A stretch of 64,000 bases of DNA from Streptomyces sp. NBC_01481 (GTDB taxonomy: Bacteria; Actinomycetota; Actinomycetes; Streptomycetales; Streptomycetaceae): the NCBI RefSeq assembly GCF_026339995.1, contig NZ_JAPEPT010000001.1:1314501-1378500 (forward strand). Direction: 5' to 3'. This document shows positions 8,628-16,692 of this stretch, piece after piece. The position numbers were made by a program, and so were the translations under genes. The stretch's first letter is position 1. Every line of letters starts with the position of its first letter. The notes below the pieces were generated by a model, which did no database searches, was not told where the DNA came from, and was given only the letters and a program-made list of their open reading frames with translations.

Positions 8628-8824
8628 CTAGGTTCTGTCCGGTCGATCAGGCCGGATCAGTGAGCGGGGTCTGGTGCGTGCGATCGCAAGGCGGAGGATG
8701 GAGTCCACGCGGAGCGTCGGCGACTGACGCAACGCGGCATGGGGGCACTCCCGTGCCTGAAGGGCTACGGGGGAGTGCGTGCCAGGGCACGCGAGCCCGG
8801 CAAGATCGGCCGGACAGGGCCTAG
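8628..8824. mobile_element. MITE-like element with 21-bp terminal inverted repeats, upstream of glnE
   Basis: The ends 8628-8648 and 8804-8824 are inverted copies reading CTAGGyyCTGTCCGGyCGAT plus C, differing at three transitions. Inside, GCACTCCC (8745-8752) pairs with GGGAGTGC (8771-8778) around a GAAGG loop. There is no open reading frame of note. The size (197 bases), the terminal repeats and the intergenic position fit a non-autonomous miniature element. It fills most of the 371-base gap between 8516 and glnE at 8888. No clear target duplication is visible, and the CTAG at each tip could be target or terminus. Confidence 0.65.
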
Positions 8825-8887
8825 GCTCGAATCAGGGGCCTTGATCGGGCGGGACGATCCTTGAGCGGGCAGGACGGAGACGACGGG

Positions 8888-11800
8888 ATGACGGTGTCGG
8901 GGCGCAGAAGCAGTACCTTCACACGTCTGCTGCGGCACGGCTTCACCGATCCGTCCGCCGCCGAACGGCTTCTCGGCCTCTCCGACATGGCCTCCGTACG
9001 CTCCGACCCCGTCCTCCTCGACGCGCTCGGCGCCGTCGCCGACCCCGACCTGGCGCTGCGCGCCCTCGTACGGCTCGTCGAGGCGCAGCCCCCCGCCGGC
9101 CGGCAGAGCCTCCTCGACACCCTGATCACAGCGAAGCCCCTGCGCGACCGGCTGCTCGGCGTGCTCGGCTCGTCCGAGGCACTCGGCGACCATCTCGCCC
9201 GCCACCCGCGCGACTGGCAGGCGCTCGTCACCTACGAGGCGGCCGATCTGCACCCCGGCGTCGCCGACTTCGAGCGCGGCCTCGCCGATGCCACCGATAC
9301 GGTGTCGCTGCGCGTCGCCTACCGGCGGTGCCTGCTGTCCATAGCGGCCCGCGACGTGTGCGGTACGACCGATGTCGCCCAGGCCGCCGCGGAACTGGCC
9401 GACCTGGCCACAGCCACCCTTCGCGCCGCCCTCGCCATCGCCCGCACCTCGGCGCCCGGCGATGCGGCGCAGTGCCGACTCGCAGTGATCGCCATGGGCA
9501 AGTGCGGCGGCCACGAACTCAACTATGTCTCCGACGTGGACGTCATCTTCGTCGGCGAACCCGCCAACGGCGCCGACGAGAGCAAGGCCGTGCAGGCCGC
9601 GACCCGGCTGGCCTCGCATCTGATGCGGATCTGCTCCGAGACGACCGTCGAGGGCACGATCTGGCCGGTCGACGCCAATCTGCGGCCCGAAGGACGCAAC
9701 GGCCCGCTGGTGCGCACCCTGTCCAGCCATGTCGCGTACTACCAGCGCTGGGCCAAGACCTGGGAGTTCCAGGCCCTGCTCAAAGCCCGGCCGGTCGCCG
9801 GGGACCCGGGGCTCGGCGAGGACTACATCGAGGCCGTTTCGCCCATGGTGTGGCAGGCCTCCGAGCGCGAGAACTTCGTCGCGGACGTGCAGAAGATGCG
9901 CCGCCGCGTCGTCGACAACATCCCCGCGGCGGAGATCGAACGCGAGCTCAAGCTCGGCCCGGGCGGGCTGCGGGACGTCGAGTTCGCCGTACAGCTGCTG
10001 CAGCTGGTCCACGGCCGCAGCGACGCGACACTCCACAGCGGCACCACGCTGGAGGCCCTGCGGGCGCTGGCGGCGGGCGGCTACGTGGGACGTGCGGACG
10101 CCGCCCAGATGGATGCGGCGTACCGCTTTCTGCGCGCCATGGAGCACCGCATCCAGCTGTACCGGCTGCGGCGTACGCATCTGGTGCCCGAGGCCGAGTC
10201 CGATCTGCGGCGCCTCGGGCGCTCGCTCGGGCTGCGTACCGACCCGGTCGCCGAGCTCAACAAGGAGTGGAAGCGGCACGCGGCCGTCGTACGGCGGCTG
10301 CACGAGAAGCTCTTCTACCGGCCGCTGCTGGACGCCGTCGCCCAGCTCACGCCCGGCGAGACGCGGCTCAGCCCGAAGGCGGCGGGGCAGCGGCTGGAGG
10401 CGCTCGGTTACGCGGATCCCGCGGCGGCCCTGCGGCACCTGGAGGCGCTCTCCTCCGGCGTGACGAGGAAGGCCGCGATCCAGCGGACCCTGCTGCCGGT
10501 GCTGCTCGGCTGGTTCGCCGACTCCGCCGATCCGGACGCCGGTCTGCTGGGCTTCCGCAAGGTGTCCGACGCGCTCGGCAAGACGCCCTGGTATCTGCGG
10601 CTGCTGCGCGACGAGGGTGCGGCCGCGGAGAACCTGGCGCGCGTGCTGTCCGCCGGGCGGCTCGCCCCCGACCTGCTGCTGCGGGCCCCCGAGGCGGTGG
10701 CGCTGCTCGGCGATCCGGAGGGCCTGAGGCCGCGCGGCCGCGAGCACCTGGAGCAGGAGATCCTGGCGGCCGTCGGACGCGCCGACACCCCGGAGGGCGC
10801 GGTCGCGGCGGCGCGTGGCGTACGCCGCCGGGAGCTGTTCCGTACCGCGGCGGCCGACCTGATCGGTTCCTACGGCACCGAGGAAAGCCCTGCCGAGGCG
10901 GACCCGGGCGCGCTCGTGGACCGGGTCGGCAGCGCGGTCACCGAGCTGAACGCGGCGACGATCGCGGGCGCGCTGCGGGCCGCGGTGCGCCAGCAGTGGG
11001 GCGACGAGCTGCCGACCCGGTTCGCGGTCATCGGCATGGGGCGCTTCGGGGGACACGAGCAGAGTTACGGCTCCGACGCGGACGTGCTCTTCGTCCACGA
11101 GCCGCGCGAGGGCGTGGACGAACAGGAAGCGACGCGGGCGGCGAACACGGTCGTCACGGAGATGCGCCGACTCCTCCAACTGCCCACGACAGACCCGCCG
11201 TTGCTGATCGACGCGGATCTGCGGCCGGAGGGCAAGAGCGGTCCGCTGGTCCGCACCCTCGCCTCCTACGAGGCGTACTACCGGCGGTGGTCGCTGGTGT
11301 GGGAGAGCCAGGCGCTGCTGCGCGCGGAGCCGATGGCGGGGGACCTGGAGCTGGGGCGGCGCTTCATCGACCTGATCGACCCGCTGCGGTATCCGGCTGA
11401 GGGGCTCGGGGAGGACGCCGTCCGCGAGATCCGGCGGCTGAAGGCTCGGATGGAGTCCGAACGCCTGCCGCGGGGGGCGGACCCCACGCTCCACGCGAAG
11501 CTCGGGCGCGGCGGGCTGAGCGACGTGGAATGGACGGTCCAACTGCTCCAGATGCGCCACGGCTGGGCGGAACCGGGCCTGCGCACGACCCGCACCCGCG
11601 AGGCCCTGCGGGCGGCACACGCGGCGGGCCTGATCGACACGGAGGACGCGCAGATCCTCGACGAGGCATGGGTCCTGGCAACCCGCGTCCGCAACGGCGT
11701 GATGCTGGTCCGCGGCCGCCCGGGCGACACGTTCCCCTCGGACGGCCGCGAACTGGCGGCGGTGGGACGGTACTTGGGGTACGGGCCGGGGGTGACGGGG

Positions 11801-11899
11801 GAGCTGTATATGGGGCACAGCGGGGACATGCTGGACGACTACCGCCGGATGACGCGGCGGGCGCGGGCGGTGGTGGAGGTGCTGTTCTACGGAGCGTAG
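8888..11899 (+). CDS. glnE: Bifunctional glutamine synthetase adenylyltransferase/deadenylylase
   Basis: A 1003-residue GlnE that adds or removes AMP on type I glutamine synthetase in response to nitrogen status. Two nucleotidyltransferase domains are visible. The N-terminal one (deadenylylating) has GKCGGHELNYVSDVDVIF near 200; the C-terminal one (adenylylating) has GMGRFGGHEQSYGSDADVLF near 711. Each carries the metal-binding D-x-D. A GlnD/PII-uridylylation-type helical domain follows each (GPGGLRDVEFAVQLLQL, GRGGLSDVEWTVQLLQM). ATG 8888 has GGAG upstream, and an in-frame GTG/ATG extension to 8861 is possible. It stands alone on the plus strand downstream of the MITE-like element. Type II GlnII, also in this window, is not known to be adenylylated. 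Confidence 0.97.
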   Translation: MTVSGRRSSTFTRLLRHGFTDPSAAERLLGLSDMASVRSDPVLLDALGAVADPDLALRALVRLVEAQPPAGRQSLLDTLITAKPLRDRLLGVLGSSEALGDHLARHPRDWQALVTYEAADLHPGVADFERGLADATDTVSLRVAYRRCLLSIAARDVCGTTDVAQAAAELADLATATLRAALAIARTSAPGDAAQCRLAVIAMGKCGGHELNYVSDVDVIFVGEPANGADESKAVQAATRLASHLMRICSETTVEGTIWPVDANLRPEGRNGPLVRTLSSHVAYYQRWAKTWEFQALLKARPVAGDPGLGEDYIEAVSPMVWQASERENFVADVQKMRRRVVDNIPAAEIERELKLGPGGLRDVEFAVQLLQLVHGRSDATLHSGTTLEALRALAAGGYVGRADAAQMDAAYRFLRAMEHRIQLYRLRRTHLVPEAESDLRRLGRSLGLRTDPVAELNKEWKRHAAVVRRLHEKLFYRPLLDAVAQLTPGETRLSPKAAGQRLEALGYADPAAALRHLEALSSGVTRKAAIQRTLLPVLLGWFADSADPDAGLLGFRKVSDALGKTPWYLRLLRDEGAAAENLARVLSAGRLAPDLLLRAPEAVALLGDPEGLRPRGREHLEQEILAAVGRADTPEGAVAAARGVRRRELFRTAAADLIGSYGTEESPAEADPGALVDRVGSAVTELNAATIAGALRAAVRQQWGDELPTRFAVIGMGRFGGHEQSYGSDADVLFVHEPREGVDEQEATRAANTVVTEMRRLLQLPTTDPPLLIDADLRPEGKSGPLVRTLASYEAYYRRWSLVWESQALLRAEPMAGDLELGRRFIDLIDPLRYPAEGLGEDAVREIRRLKARMESERLPRGADPTLHAKLGRGGLSDVEWTVQLLQMRHGWAEPGLRTTRTREALRAAHAAGLIDTEDAQILDEAWVLATRVRNGVMLVRGRPGDTFPSDGRELAAVGRYLGYGPGVTGELYMGHSGDMLDDYRRMTRRARAVVEVLFYGA

Positions 11900-12656
11900 G
11901 GGTGCGGCCGGGGGGTGTTTTCCCCCACCCCACCCCTCCCCGTATCCGGGGGCTGCGCCCCGGACCCTTGCGGTGGCGCTGCCTCCGAACCCCGGCTTGC
12001 CCCCGGGGACAAGCCGGGGCTGACGCCCCCGGCCCGCTGAGCGCCCGGCTTTGCGGCGCGGCGCAGGGAGTTTCCCCACCCCCGCCCCTTCCCGTATCCG
12101 GGGGCTGCGCCCCCGGGCCCCCGGGGGGTGGGGCTCAGCGGGGGCTGACGCCCCCGCGCCCCCGCGCTCCCGAACCCCGGCTTCGCGGCGCAGTGGGTTG
12201 AGCAGCGGGGGCTGGTCCCCCCAGCCCCGCTCGGCGCCGGCTTCGCGGCGTGTGCCAGCCAGGGTGGTCATGCCAGCGGGCTGGGGAGGTCGGGGGATGT
12301 GGGTTCAAGCGGGGGCTGGCGCCCCCGCGCCCCCGAGCACCGGCTTCGCGGTGCGGAGGATGCCCCGCTCCTGACCAGGGCCGTTCTCCGCGGCACGCGG
12401 CAGTCGCCCGCCCCGCCGCGAAACGGGCGCCCCGGGGGCCGGGGGCGCCAGCCCCCGGTTTCGGGAAGGGGCGGGGTGGGGGAAAATCACCCGCCCGAGC
12501 GTCGGCTTCGTGACGCGGAGAGCCCGGGCCCACGGGCCGGGTAGTGGCTGCTGGCCGACGCCTGCGGCGCCCGACGCCCGGGCTGTCCCGAGCCGGAGAC
12601 GGCGCGGCGCGCACCCGGCTACCGGGATCCGGCGGACGCGGCCGCCGGGCGGCGGG
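11900..12656. repeat. 757-base gene-free spacer packed with GC-rich dispersed repeats
   Basis: I see no credible gene here. It holds several copies of the Streptomyces intergenic repeat (a CCCGCCCCTTCCCGTATCCG-like run followed by GGGGGCTGCGCCCC): direct copies near 11920-11970 and 12070-12122, and an inverted copy near 12440-12482 (GGTTTCGGGAAGGGGCGGGG). Between them, short stems capped by CTTCG recur (CCCGGCTTCGCGGCGC near 12176, GCGCCGGCTTCGCGGCGT near 12235, CACCGGCTTCGCGGTG near 12341, GCGTCGGCTTCGTGACGC near 12499). It separates convergent glnE and the PAP2 gene, so some stems may terminate transcription. Confidence 0.7.
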
Positions 12657-13568
12657 TCATCTTCCCGCGGTGATGCGGGGGAGCAGCCGCGCCTCGCGGT
12701 CCGGACGGTCCACCTGCCGGGGCAGCTGGTGCGGAAGCGCCCGGCACCAGGCGTACGAGACCGCGAAGCCGAAGGCCAGGCAGATCATGCCGCCGACCGC
12801 GTCCAGCCAGAAGTGGTTCGCGGTCGCCACGATGACCACGAGCGTGGCCACCGGGTAGAGGACTCCGAGGATCTTCGCCCAGGGCGCGGACGCCAGCGCG
12901 AAGATGATGAGGCCGCACCACAGCGACCAGCCGATGTGCATGGACGGCATGGCGGCGTACTGGTTCGACATGTTCTTCAGGTTGCCCGAGGCCATCGAGC
13001 CCCAGGTGTGATGGACCAGCACGGTGTCGATGAAGTCCTGGCCGTTCATCAGCCTCGGCGGAGCGAGCGGATACAGGTAGTAACCGACCAGTGCCACCGC
13101 GGTCGTTGCAAAGAGCACCAGACGCGCGGCCGCGTAACGCCCGGGATGGCCGCGGTAGAGCCAGACCAGCACGCCGATCGTCACAATGAAGTGCAGCGTC
13201 GCGTAGTAGTAGTTCATCGACACGATCAGCCATGACACCGAGTTCATGGCGTGGTTGACCGACTGCTCGAAGGCGAGGCCCAGGGAGCGCTCGACGTCCC
13301 AGATCCAGTCCGCGTTGCTCAGTGCCGCGGACTTCTGCTCCGGTACCGCATTGCGGATGAGTGAATACGTCCAGTAACTGACCGCGATCAGGAGTATCTC
13401 GAACCACAGCCGTGGACGGCGCGGTGAGCGCGCCCGACCGCTCGGCGCAGGCGTCGATGCCGGGCGTTCCTCGTCCACGATGGGTGGCGGGGTGGCCGTC
13501 CGGCCTTCCAGTGTCTTCACGGTCGCTTCACCCATGGGGAGAGAGTCTGCCAGATTCGCGTCCCACAC
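12657..13568 (-). CDS. PAP2-superfamily membrane phosphatase
   Basis: About 303 residues with roughly six membrane helices. The acid-phosphatase signature is split as in the inositolphosphotransferase/PAP2_3 group: AAMPSMHIGWSLW holds the catalytic-type His, and ANHFWLDAVGG holds the second. Such proteins dephosphorylate lipid phosphates or transfer phospho-head groups in the membrane. The start is uncertain: GTG 13568 has GAGGGA upstream, while ATG 13535 (MGEATVKT) is the first ATG. A single gene, oriented towards the repeat spacer. Confidence 0.85.
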   Translation of the reverse strand: MWDANLADSLPMGEATVKTLEGRTATPPPIVDEERPASTPAPSGRARSPRRPRLWFEILLIAVSYWTYSLIRNAVPEQKSAALSNADWIWDVERSLGLAFEQSVNHAMNSVSWLIVSMNYYYATLHFIVTIGVLVWLYRGHPGRYAAARLVLFATTAVALVGYYLYPLAPPRLMNGQDFIDTVLVHHTWGSMASGNLKNMSNQYAAMPSMHIGWSLWCGLIIFALASAPWAKILGVLYPVATLVVIVATANHFWLDAVGGMICLAFGFAVSYAWCRALPHQLPRQVDRPDREARLLPRITAGR

Positions 13569-13633
13569 CGATCATCCCTCGGTCTGGTTCAGTACGCATT
13601 CTCTCCACCCTATGGACTACAGCTTCCAGGGGG

Positions 13634-14689
13634 TCACCCCGAGGGGCGTTGTACGGGCCCCGAAGCGGTTGATCCCCGTACCACCAGCTCAGGCATGAAG
13701 ACGAACTCGCTGTGCGGGGCTGGGGTGCCCCCGATCTCCTCCAGCAGGGTCCGGACGGCCGCCTGCCCCATGGCGAGGACCGGCTGCCGGATGGTGGTCA
13801 GCGGCGGATCCGTGAACGCTATGAGCGGGGAGTCGTCGAAGCCCACCACGGAGATGTCGCGCGGCACCTCCAGGCCAAGACCCCGCGCGGCCCGGATCGC
13901 GCCGAGCGCCATCATGTCGCTCGCGCACACCACGGCGGTGCAGCCGAGACCGATCAGGGCGCCGGCGGCTGCCTGGCCGCCTTCGAGGCTGTAGAGGGAG
14001 TGCTGGATCAGCTGCTCGGACTCCTCGGCGGAGAGGCCGAGTTGGACCTCCATGGCCTGCTGGAAACCCTCGATCTTCCGCAGGACGGGCACGAAGCGCT
14101 TGGGCCCGACCGCGAGTCCGATCCTGGTGTGGCCGAGCGAGGCGAGATGGGTCACGGCGAGGTGCATCGCGGCCCGGTCGTCGGGGGAGACGAAGGGGGC
14201 CTTCACCTTGGGCGAGAAGCCGCCCAGGAGGACATAGGGGACGCCCTGGCCGCGCAGCTGGTCGTAACGCTGCATGTCGGCGGTGGTGTCCGCGTGCAGG
14301 CCCGAAACGAAGATGATCCCCGAGACCCCGCGGTCCACCAGCATTTCGGTGAGCTCGTCCTCGGTGGAACCGCCCGGGGTCTGGGTGGCCAGGACCGGTG
14401 TGTACCCCTGCCGGGTCAGGGCCTGGCCGATGACCTGGGCGAGCGCCGGAAAGATCGGGTTGTCGAGTTCCGGAGTTATGAGGCCGACCAGTCCCGCGCT
14501 GCGCTGCCGCAGTCGCACCGGCCGCTCGTATCCGAGGACGTCGAGCGCCGCGAGTACGGATTCACGGGTGGCCGCGGCCACACCGGGCTTGCCGTTGAGC
14601 ACGCGGCTGACTGTGGCTTCGCTGACCCCCGCCTGGGCTGCGATGTCGGCGAGCCGTGCGGTCACGGGATTGGACTGTACCGGTCGCAT
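13634..14689 (-). CDS. malR: LacI-family maltose regulator MalR (Reg1)
   Basis: About 351 residues. The N-terminal LacI helix-turn-helix is RLADIAAQAGVSEATVSRVL with the hinge at NGKPGVAAATRESVLAALDVLGY. A periplasmic-binding-protein-like effector domain follows (GLVGLITPELDNPIFPALAQ to SVVGFDDSPLIAFTDPPLTT). It strongly resembles the Streptomyces MalR/Reg1 repressor of maltose uptake and amylase genes. It begins one base after the stop of the alpha-glucosidase (TGACATG), so the two form an operon divergent from malEFG. A GTG at 14665 is an alternative start. It probably binds the CTTGCAG-type repeats at 16257-16575 and 27431-27573 and releases them on maltodextrin. Confidence 0.92.
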   Translation of the reverse strand: MRPVQSNPVTARLADIAAQAGVSEATVSRVLNGKPGVAAATRESVLAALDVLGYERPVRLRQRSAGLVGLITPELDNPIFPALAQVIGQALTRQGYTPVLATQTPGGSTEDELTEMLVDRGVSGIIFVSGLHADTTADMQRYDQLRGQGVPYVLLGGFSPKVKAPFVSPDDRAAMHLAVTHLASLGHTRIGLAVGPKRFVPVLRKIEGFQQAMEVQLGLSAEESEQLIQHSLYSLEGGQAAAGALIGLGCTAVVCASDMMALGAIRAARGLGLEVPRDISVVGFDDSPLIAFTDPPLTTIRQPVLAMGQAAVRTLLEEIGGTPAPHSEFVFMPELVVRGSTASGPVQRPSG

Positions 14690-14690
14690 G

Positions 14691-16328
14691 TCAGATTGCC
14701 CACCACGCGCAGGAATCGGCCGGAATACGGGCTGTGTCTCCCAATGGTTCCATACCGTCGGAGCAGAGCAACAGCCGTCCCGGCAGCGGGATTTCGATGA
14801 CGGATCCGGTGGTGTTGAGCGTGCAGACCAGGCCCGGCCGGGACAGTGCGAGCAGCCCGTCGGGCCCGGGCAGCCAGCGCATCGGCCCGCCCGGCAGCCG
14901 GCGCCTCAGCTCCAGCGCCGAGCGGTAGAGCTCGAGCGTCGAGTACGGGTCGCCGCTCTGCGCCTCGACGGACAGTTCCCGCCAGCTGTCGGGCTGCGGC
15001 AGCCAGCTGGATCCGGGGCCGAAACCGTACGGCGGCTCCTGGCCGGCCCACGGGATCGGCACCCGGCAGCCGTCGCGGAAGCCGTCCTGGCCCGCCGCGC
15101 GGAAGAAGGCGGGGTCCTGGCGCACCTCGTCGGGCAGATCGGTGACCTCGGGCAGACCGAGCTCCTCGCCCTGGTAGACGTACGCGGAGCCGGGCAGCGC
15201 GAGCATCAGGAGCGCGGCCGCGCGAGCCCGGCGTAGCCCGCGCCGCCCGCCTCCGTAGCGGGTGGGGTGGCGGACCACGTCGTGGTTGGAGAGCACCCAG
15301 GTGGTGGTCGCGCCCACCGAGGCGGTCGCGGCCAGTGACTCGTCGATCACGGCGCGCATCGACGCCGGGTCCCAGGGGCACCGCAGGAACTGGAAGTTGA
15401 AGGCCTGGTGCAGTTCGTCGGGGCGCACGTACAGCGCGAGCCGGTCCGGGCTCGGTGCCCAGGCCTCGGCCACGCCGATCCGGTCGCCGGGGTAGGAGTC
15501 GAGGAGCCTGCGCCAGGAGCGGTGGATCTCGTGCACACCGTCCTGGTCGAAGAAGGGCAGTTTCTGCGCGCCGATGAGCCTGGCCTGTTCCTTGTGGCCG
15601 ATGTCCGGCAGTCCGGCCGCCTTGACCATGCCGTGCGCGACATCGATCCGGAAACCGTCGACGCCGAGGTCCAGCCAGAAACGCAGGACGGACTCGAACT
15701 CCTCGTGGACCTCCCGGTTGTCCCAGTTGAGGTCCGGCTGCTCGGGGGCGAAGAGATGGAGGTACCACTCGCCGTCGGCCGTGCGGGTCCAGGCGGGGCC
15801 GCCGAAGACCGACTCCCAGTCGTTGGGCGGCAGCTCGCCGGCCGGGCCCTTGCCGGGCCGGAAGTGGTAGCGCTCGCGGGCCTGCCCCCCGGACGTGCCC
15901 GCGAGCGCGGCCCGGAACCACGGGTGCTGGTCCGAGGTGTGGTTGGGGACGATGTCCACGATCACCCTCATGCCCAGCTCGTGGGCGGTGCGTACGAGAT
16001 CGTCCGCGTCGGCGAGGTTCCCGAAGAGCGGGTCGACGGCCCGGTAGTCGGCGACGTCGTAGCCGCCGTCGGCCTGCGGAGAGGCATAGAACGGCGTGAG
16101 CCAGACGGCGTCGATGCCCAGCTGGGCGAGATATGGCAGGCGCTGGGTGGTCCCGCGCAGATCGCCGATGCCGTCGCCGTCGCTGTCGGCGAAGGAGCGC
16201 ACGTACACCTGGTAGATGACGGCATCGCGCCACCAGCCGCGGCTCTTGCTGGAATTGCTTGCAGCAAGCGGCCCCTCGGCCGCCGTGGGGGCGGGAAGTC
16301 CGACGGCGGAAGCGAGCTCGTGGGTCAT
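14691..16328 (-). CDS. aglA: GH13 alpha-glucosidase (AglA type), copy 1
   Basis: A 545-residue cytoplasmic enzyme without signal peptide. GH13 landmarks are the beta-2 start VIYQVYVRSFADSDGDGIGD, DIVPNHTSD, the nucleophile Asp in GFRIDVAHG, the acid/base Glu in GVAEAW and the stabilising Asp in WVLSNHD. It should cleave glucose from imported maltose and maltodextrins. Its reading frame begins with about 28 residues not shared with copy 2 (20149), and that stretch contains an operator-like palindrome at 16257-16269. It is read with malR away from malE. Copy 2 lies on the other side of malEFG and is clearly paralogous. Confidence 0.92.
   Translation of the reverse strand: MTHELASAVGLPAPTAAEGPLAASNSSKSRGWWRDAVIYQVYVRSFADSDGDGIGDLRGTTQRLPYLAQLGIDAVWLTPFYASPQADGGYDVADYRAVDPLFGNLADADDLVRTAHELGMRVIVDIVPNHTSDQHPWFRAALAGTSGGQARERYHFRPGKGPAGELPPNDWESVFGGPAWTRTADGEWYLHLFAPEQPDLNWDNREVHEEFESVLRFWLDLGVDGFRIDVAHGMVKAAGLPDIGHKEQARLIGAQKLPFFDQDGVHEIHRSWRRLLDSYPGDRIGVAEAWAPSPDRLALYVRPDELHQAFNFQFLRCPWDPASMRAVIDESLAATASVGATTTWVLSNHDVVRHPTRYGGGRRGLRRARAAALLMLALPGSAYVYQGEELGLPEVTDLPDEVRQDPAFFRAAGQDGFRDGCRVPIPWAGQEPPYGFGPGSSWLPQPDSWRELSVEAQSGDPYSTLELYRSALELRRRLPGGPMRWLPGPDGLLALSRPGLVCTLNTTGSVIEIPLPGRLLLCSDGMEPLGDTARIPADSCAWWAI
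16257..16269. promoter_or_regulatory. MalR-type operator word inside the 5' end of aglA
   Basis: GCTTGCAGCAAGC is an inverted repeat with six-base arms (GCTTGC/GCAAGC) around a central A. It matches the core of TTCTTGCAGCAAGAA upstream of the amylase gene. It lies within codons of the N-terminal extension of AglA copy 1, where a bound repressor would act as a roadblock or help looping. Binding by MalR is inferred from the known CTTGCAG-like repeats of Streptomyces maltose and amylase promoters. Confidence 0.5.
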
Positions 16329-16435
16329 TCGGGGTCCCTCTCGTCAGGTCCGGGGCGGGGGGACGTACAACTAACGAGGTCAACGTGGGTACGGGCCCGG
16401 TGGTGACGGTGCTCCGGGAACCAAAATAACAGCCC

Positions 16436-16461
16436 TGCAAGAGCTTGCGAAAGTAGTTGCA
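16436..16461. promoter_or_regulatory. Composite maltose operator, malEFG side 1
   Basis: A run of TGCAAG, GCTTGCGAAAG and TTGCA words over 26 bases. Nearly the same string, one base shorter, lies upstream of the alpha-amylase gene at 27431-27455, including an identical GCTTGCGAAAG. Shared presence at two maltose/starch promoters makes it a strong MalR operator candidate. Confidence 0.6.
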
Positions 16462-16554
16462 GCCCACCGTGGAGCGCCCTGGACGGCAGAAACGGCCGCC
16501 GTCAAGCGATGCGATGGCAACTGTCAGGACACGTGGATGTAACGATCCCCTGCT

Positions 16555-16575
16555 CTTGCAGAAAATTGCCGCAAG
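16555..16575. promoter_or_regulatory. Maltose operator, malE-proximal
   Basis: CTTGCAG (16555-16561) and GCAAG (16571-16575) face each other, followed by GTCTTTCG. The site is about 120 bases before malE, well placed to overlap its promoter. The word is the same as in the other operator candidates. Confidence 0.5.
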
Positions 16576-16692
16576 GTCTTTCGGGTCTCTTTCATCCTTG
16601 TTACGTTCTGGCCCGAACCCGGCGCCGCGAGGGAGCGGTCGGCAGGGGGCCTGGTCGCCTCCGCCATCTCGGGCATCTCTGAAGGAGTTCAC

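Larger units (their letters stand above)
16329..16692. promoter_or_regulatory. Divergent control region between aglA-malR and malEFG
   Basis: These 364 bases hold the promoters of both maltose operons. Two operator clusters are listed separately (16436-16461 and 16555-16575). The malE side ends with GAAGGAG before ATG 16693. I do not see an unambiguous -10/-35 pair for either direction. The remaining sequence is GC-rich and shows no open reading frame. Confidence 0.7.

Noticed and set aside
8765..12271. 1168-codon minus-strand frame opposite glnE
   Set aside because: The opposite strand encodes a full GlnE with both catalytic motifs. This frame shows no motif and runs through the repeat spacer.
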